This document shows, piece by piece, positions 24,564 to 31,907 of a stretch of 64,000 nucleotides of DNA. A model generated the notes under the pieces. It was not told where the DNA came from and made no database searches. It saw only the letters and a program-made list of their open reading frames with translations. A program made the translations under genes and the position numbers. Numbering within the stretch: the first letter of the stretch is position 1; each line of letters starts with the position of its first letter. Location: NCBI GenBank assembly GCA_965246835.1, contig CBDFFQ010000001.1, positions 1,798,001-1,862,000 on the forward strand, written 5' to 3'. The DNA comes from JANPPS01 sp965246835. Lineage in GTDB: Bacteria > Pseudomonadota > Alphaproteobacteria > Acetobacterales > Acetobacteraceae.

Positions 24564-25318
24564 GCCGCGGGGTGCCTCCTATCCGTCACCAGCATGCAGC
24601 CCGGCGCGTGGGCGATGAAGAATGGCAGCCGGGCCCGCTCGAGCGCTGCCTGACTGGTCACGCCACAGGCCCAGAAGACCGGCACCTCGTCCGGCATGAT
24701 TTCGACGGCGTCGCCGTAGTCGGGCCGCGCAAGGTCCGCGATGCCGATCGCCTGGGGGTCCCCGATGTGCACGGGGCGGCCATGCTGGTCTGGAAAGCGG
24801 CCGGTGATGTCGGCGGCGCGGCCGGCGTCCACGGCCTTCACGGGCCGCATCGACACCACCATCGGGCCGCCAAAGGGGCCCTCCGGCACCGTCTCGATCG
24901 AGCTGCGATACATCGCGACGTTGCGCCCCTGCTGCACATGGCGGAGCGGGATGCCGGACGCGATCAGCGCGCGTTCGAAGGTGAACGAGCAGCCGATGAC
25001 GAAGGTGACGAGGTCATCGCGCCAGAGTGCGGTGATGTCGGTCACCTCCTCCGCGACCGCTCCATTCCGGTAGACGCGATAGCGCGGCAGGTCGCTCCGG
25101 ATGTCGATGCCCTCGCCAAGCGTGGGCAGGGCGGGGTCGCCGGGCTGCGACACGGCCAGCAACGGACAGGCCTGGGCATTGGCCCGGCAGTACCGTTCGA
25201 ACGACGCGGCTTCGGCGCCGGGCACGATGGCGACGTTGCCCTGCATGAAACCGGGGGCGAGCCCGGAGGTGTGGCTGGCGTGCTGGCCGGTGCGGATCGC
25301 GTGTCTGACGCTGTGCAT
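24560..25318 (-). CDS. D-glutamate cyclase / DUF1445 (YcsI-like) family protein
   Basis: A 252-residue protein of the DUF1445 family. Bacterial members are often called putative hydro-lyases, and the mitochondrial relative is D-glutamate cyclase. Family features visible: TSGLAPGFMQGNVAIVP, DIRSDLPRYRVYRNG, FVIGCSFTFERAL, NVAMYRSSI, GGPMVVSMRP and FWACGVTSQ. Cyclisation of D-glutamate to 5-oxo-D-proline would supply the substrate class of the 5-oxoprolinase whose start overlaps this stop (ATGA). The stereochemistry is a caveat: known 5-oxoprolinases prefer the L form. It is the first gene of the seven-gene leftward operon. Confidence 0.85.
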   Translation of the reverse strand: MHSVRHAIRTGQHASHTSGLAPGFMQGNVAIVPGAEAASFERYCRANAQACPLLAVSQPGDPALPTLGEGIDIRSDLPRYRVYRNGAVAEEVTDITALWRDDLVTFVIGCSFTFERALIASGIPLRHVQQGRNVAMYRSSIETVPEGPFGGPMVVSMRPVKAVDAGRAADITGRFPDQHGRPVHIGDPQAIGIADLARPDYGDAVEIMPDEVPVFWACGVTSQAALERARLPFFIAHAPGCMLVTDRRHPAA

Positions 25319-25455
25319 GCGCTATTCGTGCAGGCGGCGGCGCTTCGCGCAAATCTTCGTTGGCGATAGTGTCTGATCAGCAAAGCCGATCAAAGCAGCG
25401 GCGGCTTGCCAGGCTTCGCGGTGGTCCCCAGCATGGGACCGGCACGGAGGCATGC

Positions 25456-26394
25456 ATGGGCGACATTGCGGAGCGGAAAGGCGCCGGACCGGCGATCGGT
25501 TTCGTGGGCATCGGCAACATGGGCTGGCCGATGGCCGTGCGCCTGGTCGCTGCGGGCTTTCCGATCCAGGTCGCAGATGGCCGGCCCACGCGTGCCGAGG
25601 ATTTCCAGCGGGAGGTGGGCGGCCGCGCCGCGGAGGGGCTCGCCGAGTTGGCAGAAGCGAGCGACGTGGTGATCACCATGCTGCCCACCAGCGCCGCGGT
25701 CGGCGCCGTGCTGGACGAAATGCTGCCGCATCTGCGGCCCGGCACGATCGTGCTGGACATGACGTCCGGCGAGCCCGGCGCCACGCGGCTTCTGGCAGCG
25801 CGCGTGGCCGAGGCCGGGGGCACGATGCTGGACGCCCCGGTCTCGGGCGGGGTGGAGCGCGCCAAGACCGGGCAGCTCGCGATCATGATGGGCGGTGACG
25901 CGGCCGCGATCGCGCGGGTCCGCCCGGCGCTGGAGGCGATGGGATCGTCCCTGGTGCATACCGGCGCCGTCGGCACGGCGCATGCGATGAAGGCGCTGAA
26001 CAACCTGGCGAGCGCCGGGTCATTCCTGATCGGGATCGAGGCGTTGCTGATCGGCAGCCGCTTCGGGTTGGACCCCGGGCTGATGGTGGACGTGCTGAAC
26101 GCCTCCACCGGCATGAGCAACGCCTCGCAGCGCAAGTTCCGGCAATTCGTGATGTCCCGCCGGTTCGATAGCGGGTTCGGGCTGGATCTTATGGTGAAAG
26201 ACCTCGGCATCGCGTTGGGCGTGGGCCGGGACACCGGGACGGCGGCGCCGTTCGCCGCGTTGTGCCGGGAGCTGGCGGTGGCGGCGCAGGCGATGCTGGG
26301 GCCGGGTGCCGACCATACCGAATTTGCCAAATTGTCGGAGCGGCTGGCGGGGAGCGAGCTGGTTGCACCCAGGCGATCGGATGCGGGGCCTTGA
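25456..26394 (+). CDS. NAD(P)-dependent beta-hydroxyacid dehydrogenase (3-hydroxyisobutyrate dehydrogenase family)
   Basis: A 312-residue soluble dehydrogenase. The Rossmann glycine motif GFVGIGNMGWPM is near residue 16. The family pattern continues with TMLPTSAAV, VLDMTSGEPG, MLDAPVSGGVERAKTGQLAIMMGG and the catalytic-lysine helix GTAHAMKALNN, then FDSGFGLDLMVKDLGIA. It would oxidise a 3-hydroxyacid or reduce a semialdehyde such as tartronate semialdehyde. GGAGG lies 5 nt before the ATG at 25456. It is divergent from the D-glutamate cyclase-like gene and convergent with the acyl-CoA ligase. Substrate not assignable. Confidence 0.9.
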   Translation: MGDIAERKGAGPAIGFVGIGNMGWPMAVRLVAAGFPIQVADGRPTRAEDFQREVGGRAAEGLAELAEASDVVITMLPTSAAVGAVLDEMLPHLRPGTIVLDMTSGEPGATRLLAARVAEAGGTMLDAPVSGGVERAKTGQLAIMMGGDAAAIARVRPALEAMGSSLVHTGAVGTAHAMKALNNLASAGSFLIGIEALLIGSRFGLDPGLMVDVLNASTGMSNASQRKFRQFVMSRRFDSGFGLDLMVKDLGIALGVGRDTGTAAPFAALCRELAVAAQAMLGPGADHTEFAKLSERLAGSELVAPRRSDAGP

Positions 26395-26421
26395 GGATGT
26401 GGGGATCGCTTGCCCCGTAGA

Positions 26422-26452
26422 GCGCCCTTCGACAGGCTCAGGGCGAACGGGA
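26422..26452. repeat. CCTTCGACAGGCTCAGG-type palindromic repeat, single copy
   Basis: CGCCCTTCGACAGGCTCAGGGCGAACGGG is one half-unit of the repeat family that forms arrays at 45463-45825 and 54024-54336. It lies between two convergent genes and overlaps the 3' end of the acyl-CoA ligase frame, so the last residues of that protein (GASQSQSRSP) are encoded by the repeat edge. Confidence 0.75.
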
Positions 26453-28078
26453 TTGGGATTGGGAGGCGCCGGTTCGCGATCGCGGATGCAGCGGGACGTA
26501 GCTGGCCTGGTCCGGCCCCAGCGTGAACAGCTCGTCCGTCACCGCCGCGGCGTCGTATCCCTCGCGCACCAGCGCCGCCTTGACCGGCTTGAACGTCCCC
26601 GTCGTGCTGAGCGTCGTCAACCGGATGAATAGCGGCCGCGCATAGGGCGGCAGCGCGGCGGCGTGGCGGGCGAGCAGCGCCGGGTCGAACCCTGGTCCGG
26701 CCTCGATCGCGGCCATCCCGGCCCGGCCCTCCTGCCCCGGCATCGCCACGCCATACACCGTGATGGCCGTAACGCCCGGGCAGCGTCCCAGCACGTCCGC
26801 GACTTCCGCCGTGGAGACGTTCTCGCCCTTCCAGCGGAACGTGTCGCCCAGGCGGTCCACGAAATAGAAGAACCCGGCGGCGTCGCGGCGCATGAGGTCC
26901 CCGGTGCGGAACCAGGCATCCCCGGAGGCGAAGACGTCGCGCAGTATCTTGGACGTGCTGGCGGCGGCGTCGGTATAGAGGCCTTGGTGCGGCACGGGGC
27001 CGATGGCCTCGCCGGGTTCGTCGATCGCAGCGCGGACGCAGCGCCCGGCGGCGTCCCGCAGGGCCAGGCCGTCTTCGTCCACGCGGATCAGCGCGACCGG
27101 GAAGCGGTGGGCGAGGAAGGGCGGGATGCGGCCGATAGCGCCGGGCACGCCCTCGACATTGTAGAGCGATACGCTGCCTTCGGTGGCGGCGTAGTATTCC
27201 AGCACCTGCTTCACGTGGAACCGCTCGGCGAAGCGGCGCCAGACCTCCGCCTGCAACCCGTTGCCGCAGGCCAGACGCAGGCTGTGGGCGCGCGGGTGGG
27301 GCGGCGAGGCAACCAGGTAGCGGCACAGCTCGCCGATATATTGGAACACGGTGCAGCGATGCTCGATGACCTCATCCCAGAAACAGCTGGCGGAGAAGCC
27401 CGGCCGCACGAAGACGGACGCGCCGGCCAGCAGCGGGGCGCCGACCGCCACCACGCCGCCGATGCTGTGGTACATCGGCAGGCAATTGTAGATCCGGTCC
27501 TGCGGCGTGAGTGCCATCATCGCGGCGAACCAGGCGCTCCATTCCATGATGCGGCCGTGGGTGATGCGGACCGCCTTGGGATAGCCTGTGGTGCCGGAGG
27601 TGTAGATCAGCAGCGCGGTTTCGTGCGGCGCCGGGTCTGCGGTGGCGAGGGGCGTGTCGTCGGCGCCGGGGTCGAGCGGCCATGTTGGGACTCCGCCGAT
27701 GGCGCGGTCCGCGATCACCCAGCGGCAGCCGCCGGTCGCGACGGCGTGGGCCAGCGCCTCGCCGTGCAGGGCGGTGTTCAGCAGGGCCACCACGCCACCA
27801 ACCCGGCTGACGCCGAGCCAGGCGGCGGCGTAGTCTGGGCTGTTCGCGGCCAGCAGGCCCACGACGTCCCCGGGTCGCAGGCCCTCGAGGAGGGCCCGAT
27901 TGGCGTGGCGGCGGATGCGGGTGGCGAGGTCGGCATAGGTGAGGGTGCCGGACGCGGACAGCAGGGCCGGGGCGTCTGACGGCGCCGCCAGCAGCCGCCC
28001 GGCCAGCGACCGGCGATCGCGTTCCAGGCCGGCCAGCGCCGTGAGCGCGCGGGCCCAGGTGGCATTCACGCCGCTCAT
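26438..28078 (-). CDS. FATP/ACSVL-type long-chain acyl-CoA synthetase
   Basis: A 546-residue AMP-binding enzyme. The P-loop-like LLIYTSGTTGYPKAV lies near residue 170. FATP-type hallmarks are YIGELCRYLVASPP, then YYATEGSVSLYNVEG and FRTGDLMRRDAAGFFYFVDRLGDTFRWKGENV. It would activate a long-chain or bulky carboxylic acid to its CoA ester, possibly coupled to uptake as in FadD6/FATP proteins. The ATG at 28078 follows a weak GGGAA-like site. It is divergent by 60 nt from the family-5 binding protein gene, so the two may be co-regulated. The C-terminal tail enters a repeat. Confidence 0.9.
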   Translation of the reverse strand: MSGVNATWARALTALAGLERDRRSLAGRLLAAPSDAPALLSASGTLTYADLATRIRRHANRALLEGLRPGDVVGLLAANSPDYAAAWLGVSRVGGVVALLNTALHGEALAHAVATGGCRWVIADRAIGGVPTWPLDPGADDTPLATADPAPHETALLIYTSGTTGYPKAVRITHGRIMEWSAWFAAMMALTPQDRIYNCLPMYHSIGGVVAVGAPLLAGASVFVRPGFSASCFWDEVIEHRCTVFQYIGELCRYLVASPPHPRAHSLRLACGNGLQAEVWRRFAERFHVKQVLEYYAATEGSVSLYNVEGVPGAIGRIPPFLAHRFPVALIRVDEDGLALRDAAGRCVRAAIDEPGEAIGPVPHQGLYTDAAASTSKILRDVFASGDAWFRTGDLMRRDAAGFFYFVDRLGDTFRWKGENVSTAEVADVLGRCPGVTAITVYGVAMPGQEGRAGMAAIEAGPGFDPALLARHAAALPPYARPLFIRLTTLSTTGTFKPVKAALVREGYDAAAVTDELFTLGPDQASYVPLHPRSRTGASQSQSRSP

Positions 28079-28138
28079 TCCGGTCTGCACTTCCCTGTTG
28101 CCGGGGGCATGGTATCCAGCGGCGATGCGGAGGGAAAC

Positions 28139-29716
28139 ATGATCACCAGGCGTTCGATGATGGCGGCCGGGGCCGGCGTGCTGGCGGCACCCGCGATCCA
28201 TGCGGCGGAGGCCAGCCGCGTGCTGCGCATGATCCCGCATGCGGACCTCACGGCGCTCGATCCGGTCTGGACGTCCGCCTACATCACCCGCAACCACGGC
28301 TACATGGTGTTCGACACCCTCTATGGGCAGGACAGCGCCTTCCGCGCGCAGCCGCAGATGGTCGAGGGGCATGTCGTCGAAGCCGGTGGGCTGGAGTGGC
28401 GGCTGCGGCTGCGGGACGGGCTGCGCTTCCATGACGGCACCCCGGTGCTGGCGCGGGACTGCGTGGCGAGCATCCGGCGCTGGGGACGGCGGGATGCGTT
28501 CGGGCAGACGCTGCTGGCGGTGACGGCCGAGCTGTCGGCGCCCGATGACCGCACGATCCGCTTCCAGCTGCGCCGCCCCTGCCCCTGGCTGCCGGATGCG
28601 CTGGGCAAGATCGGCATCAACATGCTGCCGATCATGCCGGAGCGCCTGGCGCTGACGGACCCGTTCAAGCAGGTGACGGAGATGGTCGGCAGCGGGCCGT
28701 TCCGCTTCCTGGCAGACGAACGCGTGTCGGGCGCGCACGTGGCGTATGCGCGGTTCGAGGGCTATGTCCCGCGGGAGGGCACGCCCGATTGGACCACTGG
28801 GCCGAAGCGCGCGCAGTTCGACCGGATCGACTGGAACGTGGTGCCGGACGGCGCGACGGCGGCGGCGGCCCTGATGCGGGGCGAGGTGGATTGGTGGGAG
28901 CAGCCGCTATTCGACCTGCTGCCGCAGCTGGCGCGCAACCCGAAGGTGCGGATCTCGACGATCGACGTCACGGGCAATGTGGGGCTGATGCGGTTCAACG
29001 CGCTGCATCCCCCGTTCGACAACCCGGCGCTGCGCCGCGCGATCTGGCCGGCGCTGGACCAGGCCGACTTCATGCGGGCGGTGGCCGGCGAGGACGAGCG
29101 GTATTGGCGGAGCGGCGTGGGCTATTTCGCGCCGGAAACACCGATGGCGAGCCCGGTGGAGCTGGACCGGCTGACCGCCACCCGCTCGGTCGAGGCCGCG
29201 CGGGCGGCGGTGAAGGCGGCGGGGTATGCCGGGCAGAAGGTGGTGGTGATGAGCCCGGGCGACTATCCGCGCATCGCAGCGCTGTCCTTGGTGGGTGCCG
29301 ACCTGTTGCAGCGCTGCGGCTTCGCGGTGGAGCTGCAGGAAATGGATTGGGGCAGCGTGATCCAGCGCCGGGCGAGCAAGGCGGCGCCGGGTCAGGGCGG
29401 GTGGAACGTGTTCTTCACCACCTTCAACGGCGTCGACATGGCCAACCCGGCCGGCAACCCGGCCATGCGCGGCAACGGTCAGGAGGCCTGGTTCGGCTGG
29501 CCGTCCGCCCCCCGGTTGGAGACCTTGCGGGACGAGTGGCTGCAGGCGGCGGACGTGCCGGCGCAGCAGAAGATCGCCGCCGACATCCAGGCGCAGGCTT
29601 TTCAAGATGTGCCGTTCGTGCCTTTGGGCCAGTTCTTCCAGCCGACGGCGATGGCGTCCTCATTGGTGGACGGGATGCAGGGCATGACGCTGTTCTGGAA
29701 CCTGCGGCGGGCCTGA
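28139..29716 (+). CDS. ABC transporter binding protein, family 5, orphan copy 2
   Basis: A 525-residue periplasmic binding protein and close paralogue of the one at 15594-17162. Shared stretches include ALDP...ITRNHGYMVFDTL, DGLRFHDGTPVLARD, EMVGSGPFRFL and FDNPALRRAIWPALDQ. The signal peptide TRRSMMAAGAGVLAAPAIHA starts with twin arginines followed by S, so Tat export is possible. GGAGGG precedes the ATG at 28139. No permease or ATPase of this transporter class is nearby. The neighbour across a 60-nt divergent promoter region is an acyl-CoA ligase, which hints at an acidic or acylated ligand (weak inference). Confidence 0.9.
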   Translation: MITRRSMMAAGAGVLAAPAIHAAEASRVLRMIPHADLTALDPVWTSAYITRNHGYMVFDTLYGQDSAFRAQPQMVEGHVVEAGGLEWRLRLRDGLRFHDGTPVLARDCVASIRRWGRRDAFGQTLLAVTAELSAPDDRTIRFQLRRPCPWLPDALGKIGINMLPIMPERLALTDPFKQVTEMVGSGPFRFLADERVSGAHVAYARFEGYVPREGTPDWTTGPKRAQFDRIDWNVVPDGATAAAALMRGEVDWWEQPLFDLLPQLARNPKVRISTIDVTGNVGLMRFNALHPPFDNPALRRAIWPALDQADFMRAVAGEDERYWRSGVGYFAPETPMASPVELDRLTATRSVEAARAAVKAAGYAGQKVVVMSPGDYPRIAALSLVGADLLQRCGFAVELQEMDWGSVIQRRASKAAPGQGGWNVFFTTFNGVDMANPAGNPAMRGNGQEAWFGWPSAPRLETLRDEWLQAADVPAQQKIAADIQAQAFQDVPFVPLGQFFQPTAMASSLVDGMQGMTLFWNLRRA

Positions 29717-29805
29717 CCGTCATCGCGAGCGCAGCGAAGCGATCCAGGGGCGACACGCGTGCCCGTTGCCCCTGGATCGCTTCGCCGAGCGGCTCGCGAT
29801 GACGG
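29717..29805. repeat. Long intergenic inverted repeat (CGTCATCGCGAGC type)
   Basis: Arms CCGTCATCGCGAGCGCAGCG... (29717-29750) and ...CGGCTCGCGATGACGG (29769-29805) are near-perfect inverted copies around an 18-nt spacer. It begins directly after the stop of the binding-protein gene and could form a long hairpin at the mRNA 3' end. It is a dispersed intergenic repeat, not a T-tailed terminator. Confidence 0.85.
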
Positions 29806-29874
29806 GTCGCGATGATGGGAGCGATGACGCCGTTGTTGCTCGCAGTCGCAGCATAATTCCGCTATGGACCCGGC

Positions 29875-31494
29875 ATGCTGCAAATCGACGAACTCGTCTT
29901 CACCGCCTGGGGCCGGCGCTTCTTCGACCGCGCCACCGTCACCCTGCCCCAGAACGCCAAGGTCGGGCTGGTGGGGCGGAACGGCGTGGGCAAGTCCACG
30001 CTGTTCAAGCTCATCCTGGGTGAGCTGCAGCCCGATGGCGGCAGCATCGGCATTCCCGCGCGGGCCCGCATCGCGACCGTGGCGCAGGAGCATCCCGCCA
30101 CCCCGGTCAGCCTGCTCGACACGATCCTCGAGGCCGACGCCGCCCGCGCCGCGCTGATGACGGAGCTGGACACGGCCGAGCCCGAGCGGATCGGCGACAT
30201 CTACATGGCGCTGGAGGAGATGGGCGCCGACCGCGCGCCGGCCCGCGCCGGGGAGATCCTGGCGGGCCTAGGCTTCAGCACCGCGGACCTTGGCCGGGCC
30301 ATGAGCGAGTTCTCCGGCGGCTGGCGCATGCGGGTGGCGTTGGCGGCGGCGCTGTTCGCGGAGCCGGACCTGCTGCTGCTGGACGAGCCGACCAACTACC
30401 TCGACCTCGAGGGTGCCATGTGGCTGGAAGCCCGGCTCCGCAAATACCCGGCCAACGCGCTGATCATCAGCCATGACCGGGAGCTGCTGAACAACTCGGT
30501 CGACCACATCCTGCATATCCGTGAAGGCAAGCTGGACCTCTACACCGGCGGGTATGACGATTTCGAGCGGCGGCGCGGCGAAAAGGCCCGGCTGGCCTCG
30601 GCGTCCCGCGTGAAGCAGGAGGCGGAGCGGGCGCACCTGCAATCCTTCGTGGACCGCTTCCGGGCCAAGGCGAGCAAGGCGGCGCAGGCGCAGTCCCGCA
30701 TGAAGCGGCTGGCGAAGCTGGAGCCGATCGAGGCGGTGATCGAGGAGCGGGTGGCGCCGTTCTCGCTCCCCTCCCCGGCGCGACCGCTGGCGCCGCCGCT
30801 GATGCGGCTGGAGGCCGCGTCCGTCGGCTATGGGCCGGAGCCCGTGTTGCGGGGGCTCAACTTGCGGCTCGACGTGGATGACCGCATCGGCCTGCTGGGC
30901 GTGAACGGCGCCGGCAAGAGCACGTTCGCCAAGATGGCGGCGGGCGCGCTGGGGTTGCAGGCGGGCCGCATGCAGCGGGAGGGCCGAATCAAGGTCGGCT
31001 GGTTCCATCAGCACCAGATCGAGGCGATGGACCCGGCCGATACCCCCCTCACCATCATCCGCCGCGCCCGGCCGGACGATACCGAGACGCAGCAGCGTTC
31101 CCGCCTGGCCGGATGGGGCATCGGGTTCGACAAGCAATCCACCACGGTCGAGAACCTATCGGGTGGGGAGCGGGCGCGGCTGCTGCTGAACCTGGTGGCG
31201 TCGGCCGCGCCGCATCTGCTGATCCTGGACGAACCGACGAACCATCTGGACATCGATAGCCGCCGGGCGCTGCTGGATGCGCTGAACGACTATGAGGGCG
31301 CGGTGATCCTGATCACGCATGACCGTTCGTTGATGGAGTTGGTGGCGGACCGGTTGTGGCTCGCGGCAGACGGCACCGTGGCGCCGTTCGAGGGCGACAT
31401 GGACGATTATGCGCGGTTCGTGCTGGATCGGGCGAAGGGTGGGTCTCAACCGGGTCAGCTGCGTGGGAAACAGAAGCGGAAAAAAGCGGCATGA
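29875..31494 (+). CDS. ABC-F family ATPase (ribosome-associated type)
   Basis: A 539-residue soluble protein with two ATPase domains and no membrane segments. Domain 1: Walker A GRNGVGKST (about 34-42), signature FSGGWRMRVALAAAL, Walker B LLLLDEPTNYLD. The linker has the charged helices SRVKQEAERAHLQSFVDRFR. Domain 2: GVNGAGKST, NLSGGERARLLLNLV, LLILDEPTNHLDID. The C-terminal tail is basic (GKQKRKKAA). ABC-F proteins act on the ribosome in translation control or antibiotic protection; the size and order resemble YheS/Uup. It is coupled by ATGA to a 103-residue protein. Confidence 0.93.
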   Translation: MLQIDELVFTAWGRRFFDRATVTLPQNAKVGLVGRNGVGKSTLFKLILGELQPDGGSIGIPARARIATVAQEHPATPVSLLDTILEADAARAALMTELDTAEPERIGDIYMALEEMGADRAPARAGEILAGLGFSTADLGRAMSEFSGGWRMRVALAAALFAEPDLLLLDEPTNYLDLEGAMWLEARLRKYPANALIISHDRELLNNSVDHILHIREGKLDLYTGGYDDFERRRGEKARLASASRVKQEAERAHLQSFVDRFRAKASKAAQAQSRMKRLAKLEPIEAVIEERVAPFSLPSPARPLAPPLMRLEAASVGYGPEPVLRGLNLRLDVDDRIGLLGVNGAGKSTFAKMAAGALGLQAGRMQREGRIKVGWFHQHQIEAMDPADTPLTIIRRARPDDTETQQRSRLAGWGIGFDKQSTTVENLSGGERARLLLNLVASAAPHLLILDEPTNHLDIDSRRALLDALNDYEGAVILITHDRSLMELVADRLWLAADGTVAPFEGDMDDYARFVLDRAKGGSQPGQLRGKQKRKKAA

Positions 31495-31802
31495 CGTCGG
31501 AAGAGTTGCGGGCGTGGGCGCTGGCGAACGGCTGGACGATGCAGGCCGGCGTGCTGAGCCTGACCAAGCCGTCCAATCCCAAGGAGGCCGTGGTGCGCAT
31601 GGTGCTGAAGACGACCGTCGTGCACATCGAGGCGAAGAAGCCGGCCGGGAAATGGGAGAAGCTGAGCGGCGCCAGTTACGCCGCCGTGGTGCCGGACGAG
31701 GAAACCGGGGTGCCCCTAGGGTTGGGGCTGGAGACGCTGCCGGGGTTCCGGATGCTGATGCAGGAGAACAAGGACAGGCAGGTTTTTGCGGGGTTTCGGT
31801 AA
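31491..31802 (+). CDS. Small hypothetical protein coupled to ABC-F
   Basis: A 103-residue soluble protein whose ATG at 31491 overlaps the ABC-F stop (ATGA). It starts TSEELRAWALANGWTMQAG, a helix-rich stretch that could be part of a small DNA- or RNA-binding fold. VVRMVLKTTVVHIEAKKPAGK, KLSGASYAAVV and LGLGLETLPGFRMLM follow. I do not recognise a family. Coupling to ABC-F suggests a role with it, perhaps on the ribosome, but that is only context. Confidence 0.75.
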   Translation: MTSEELRAWALANGWTMQAGVLSLTKPSNPKEAVVRMVLKTTVVHIEAKKPAGKWEKLSGASYAAVVPDEETGVPLGLGLETLPGFRMLMQENKDRQVFAGFR

Positions 31803-31814
31803 GGTCTGTGGTTT

Positions 31815-31840
31815 GGCGGAAGACGCTTCGCTCTTCCGCC
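31815..31840. repeat. Perfect hairpin GGCGGAAGA/TCTTCCGCC
   Basis: A 9-bp perfect stem with an 8-nt loop lies 13 nt after the small hypothetical gene. It is followed by CCTACGGG and, near 31871, another CTTCCGCC half. It resembles a dispersed intergenic repeat rather than a terminator because no T-tract follows on the plus strand. Confidence 0.65.
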
Positions 31841-31907
31841 CTACGGGCCGTGTAGGTCAAAAAAGCGCAGCGCCTTCCGCCAATGATCCCGGCCCCATAT
31901 CCCATCC

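Noticed and set aside
20823..24653. A 1276-codon open frame on the plus strand opposite the 5-oxoprolinase gene.
   Set aside because: It is His/Arg/Gly-rich, has no recognisable domain and is the complement of a clear enzyme gene in GC-rich DNA. It is a shadow frame.
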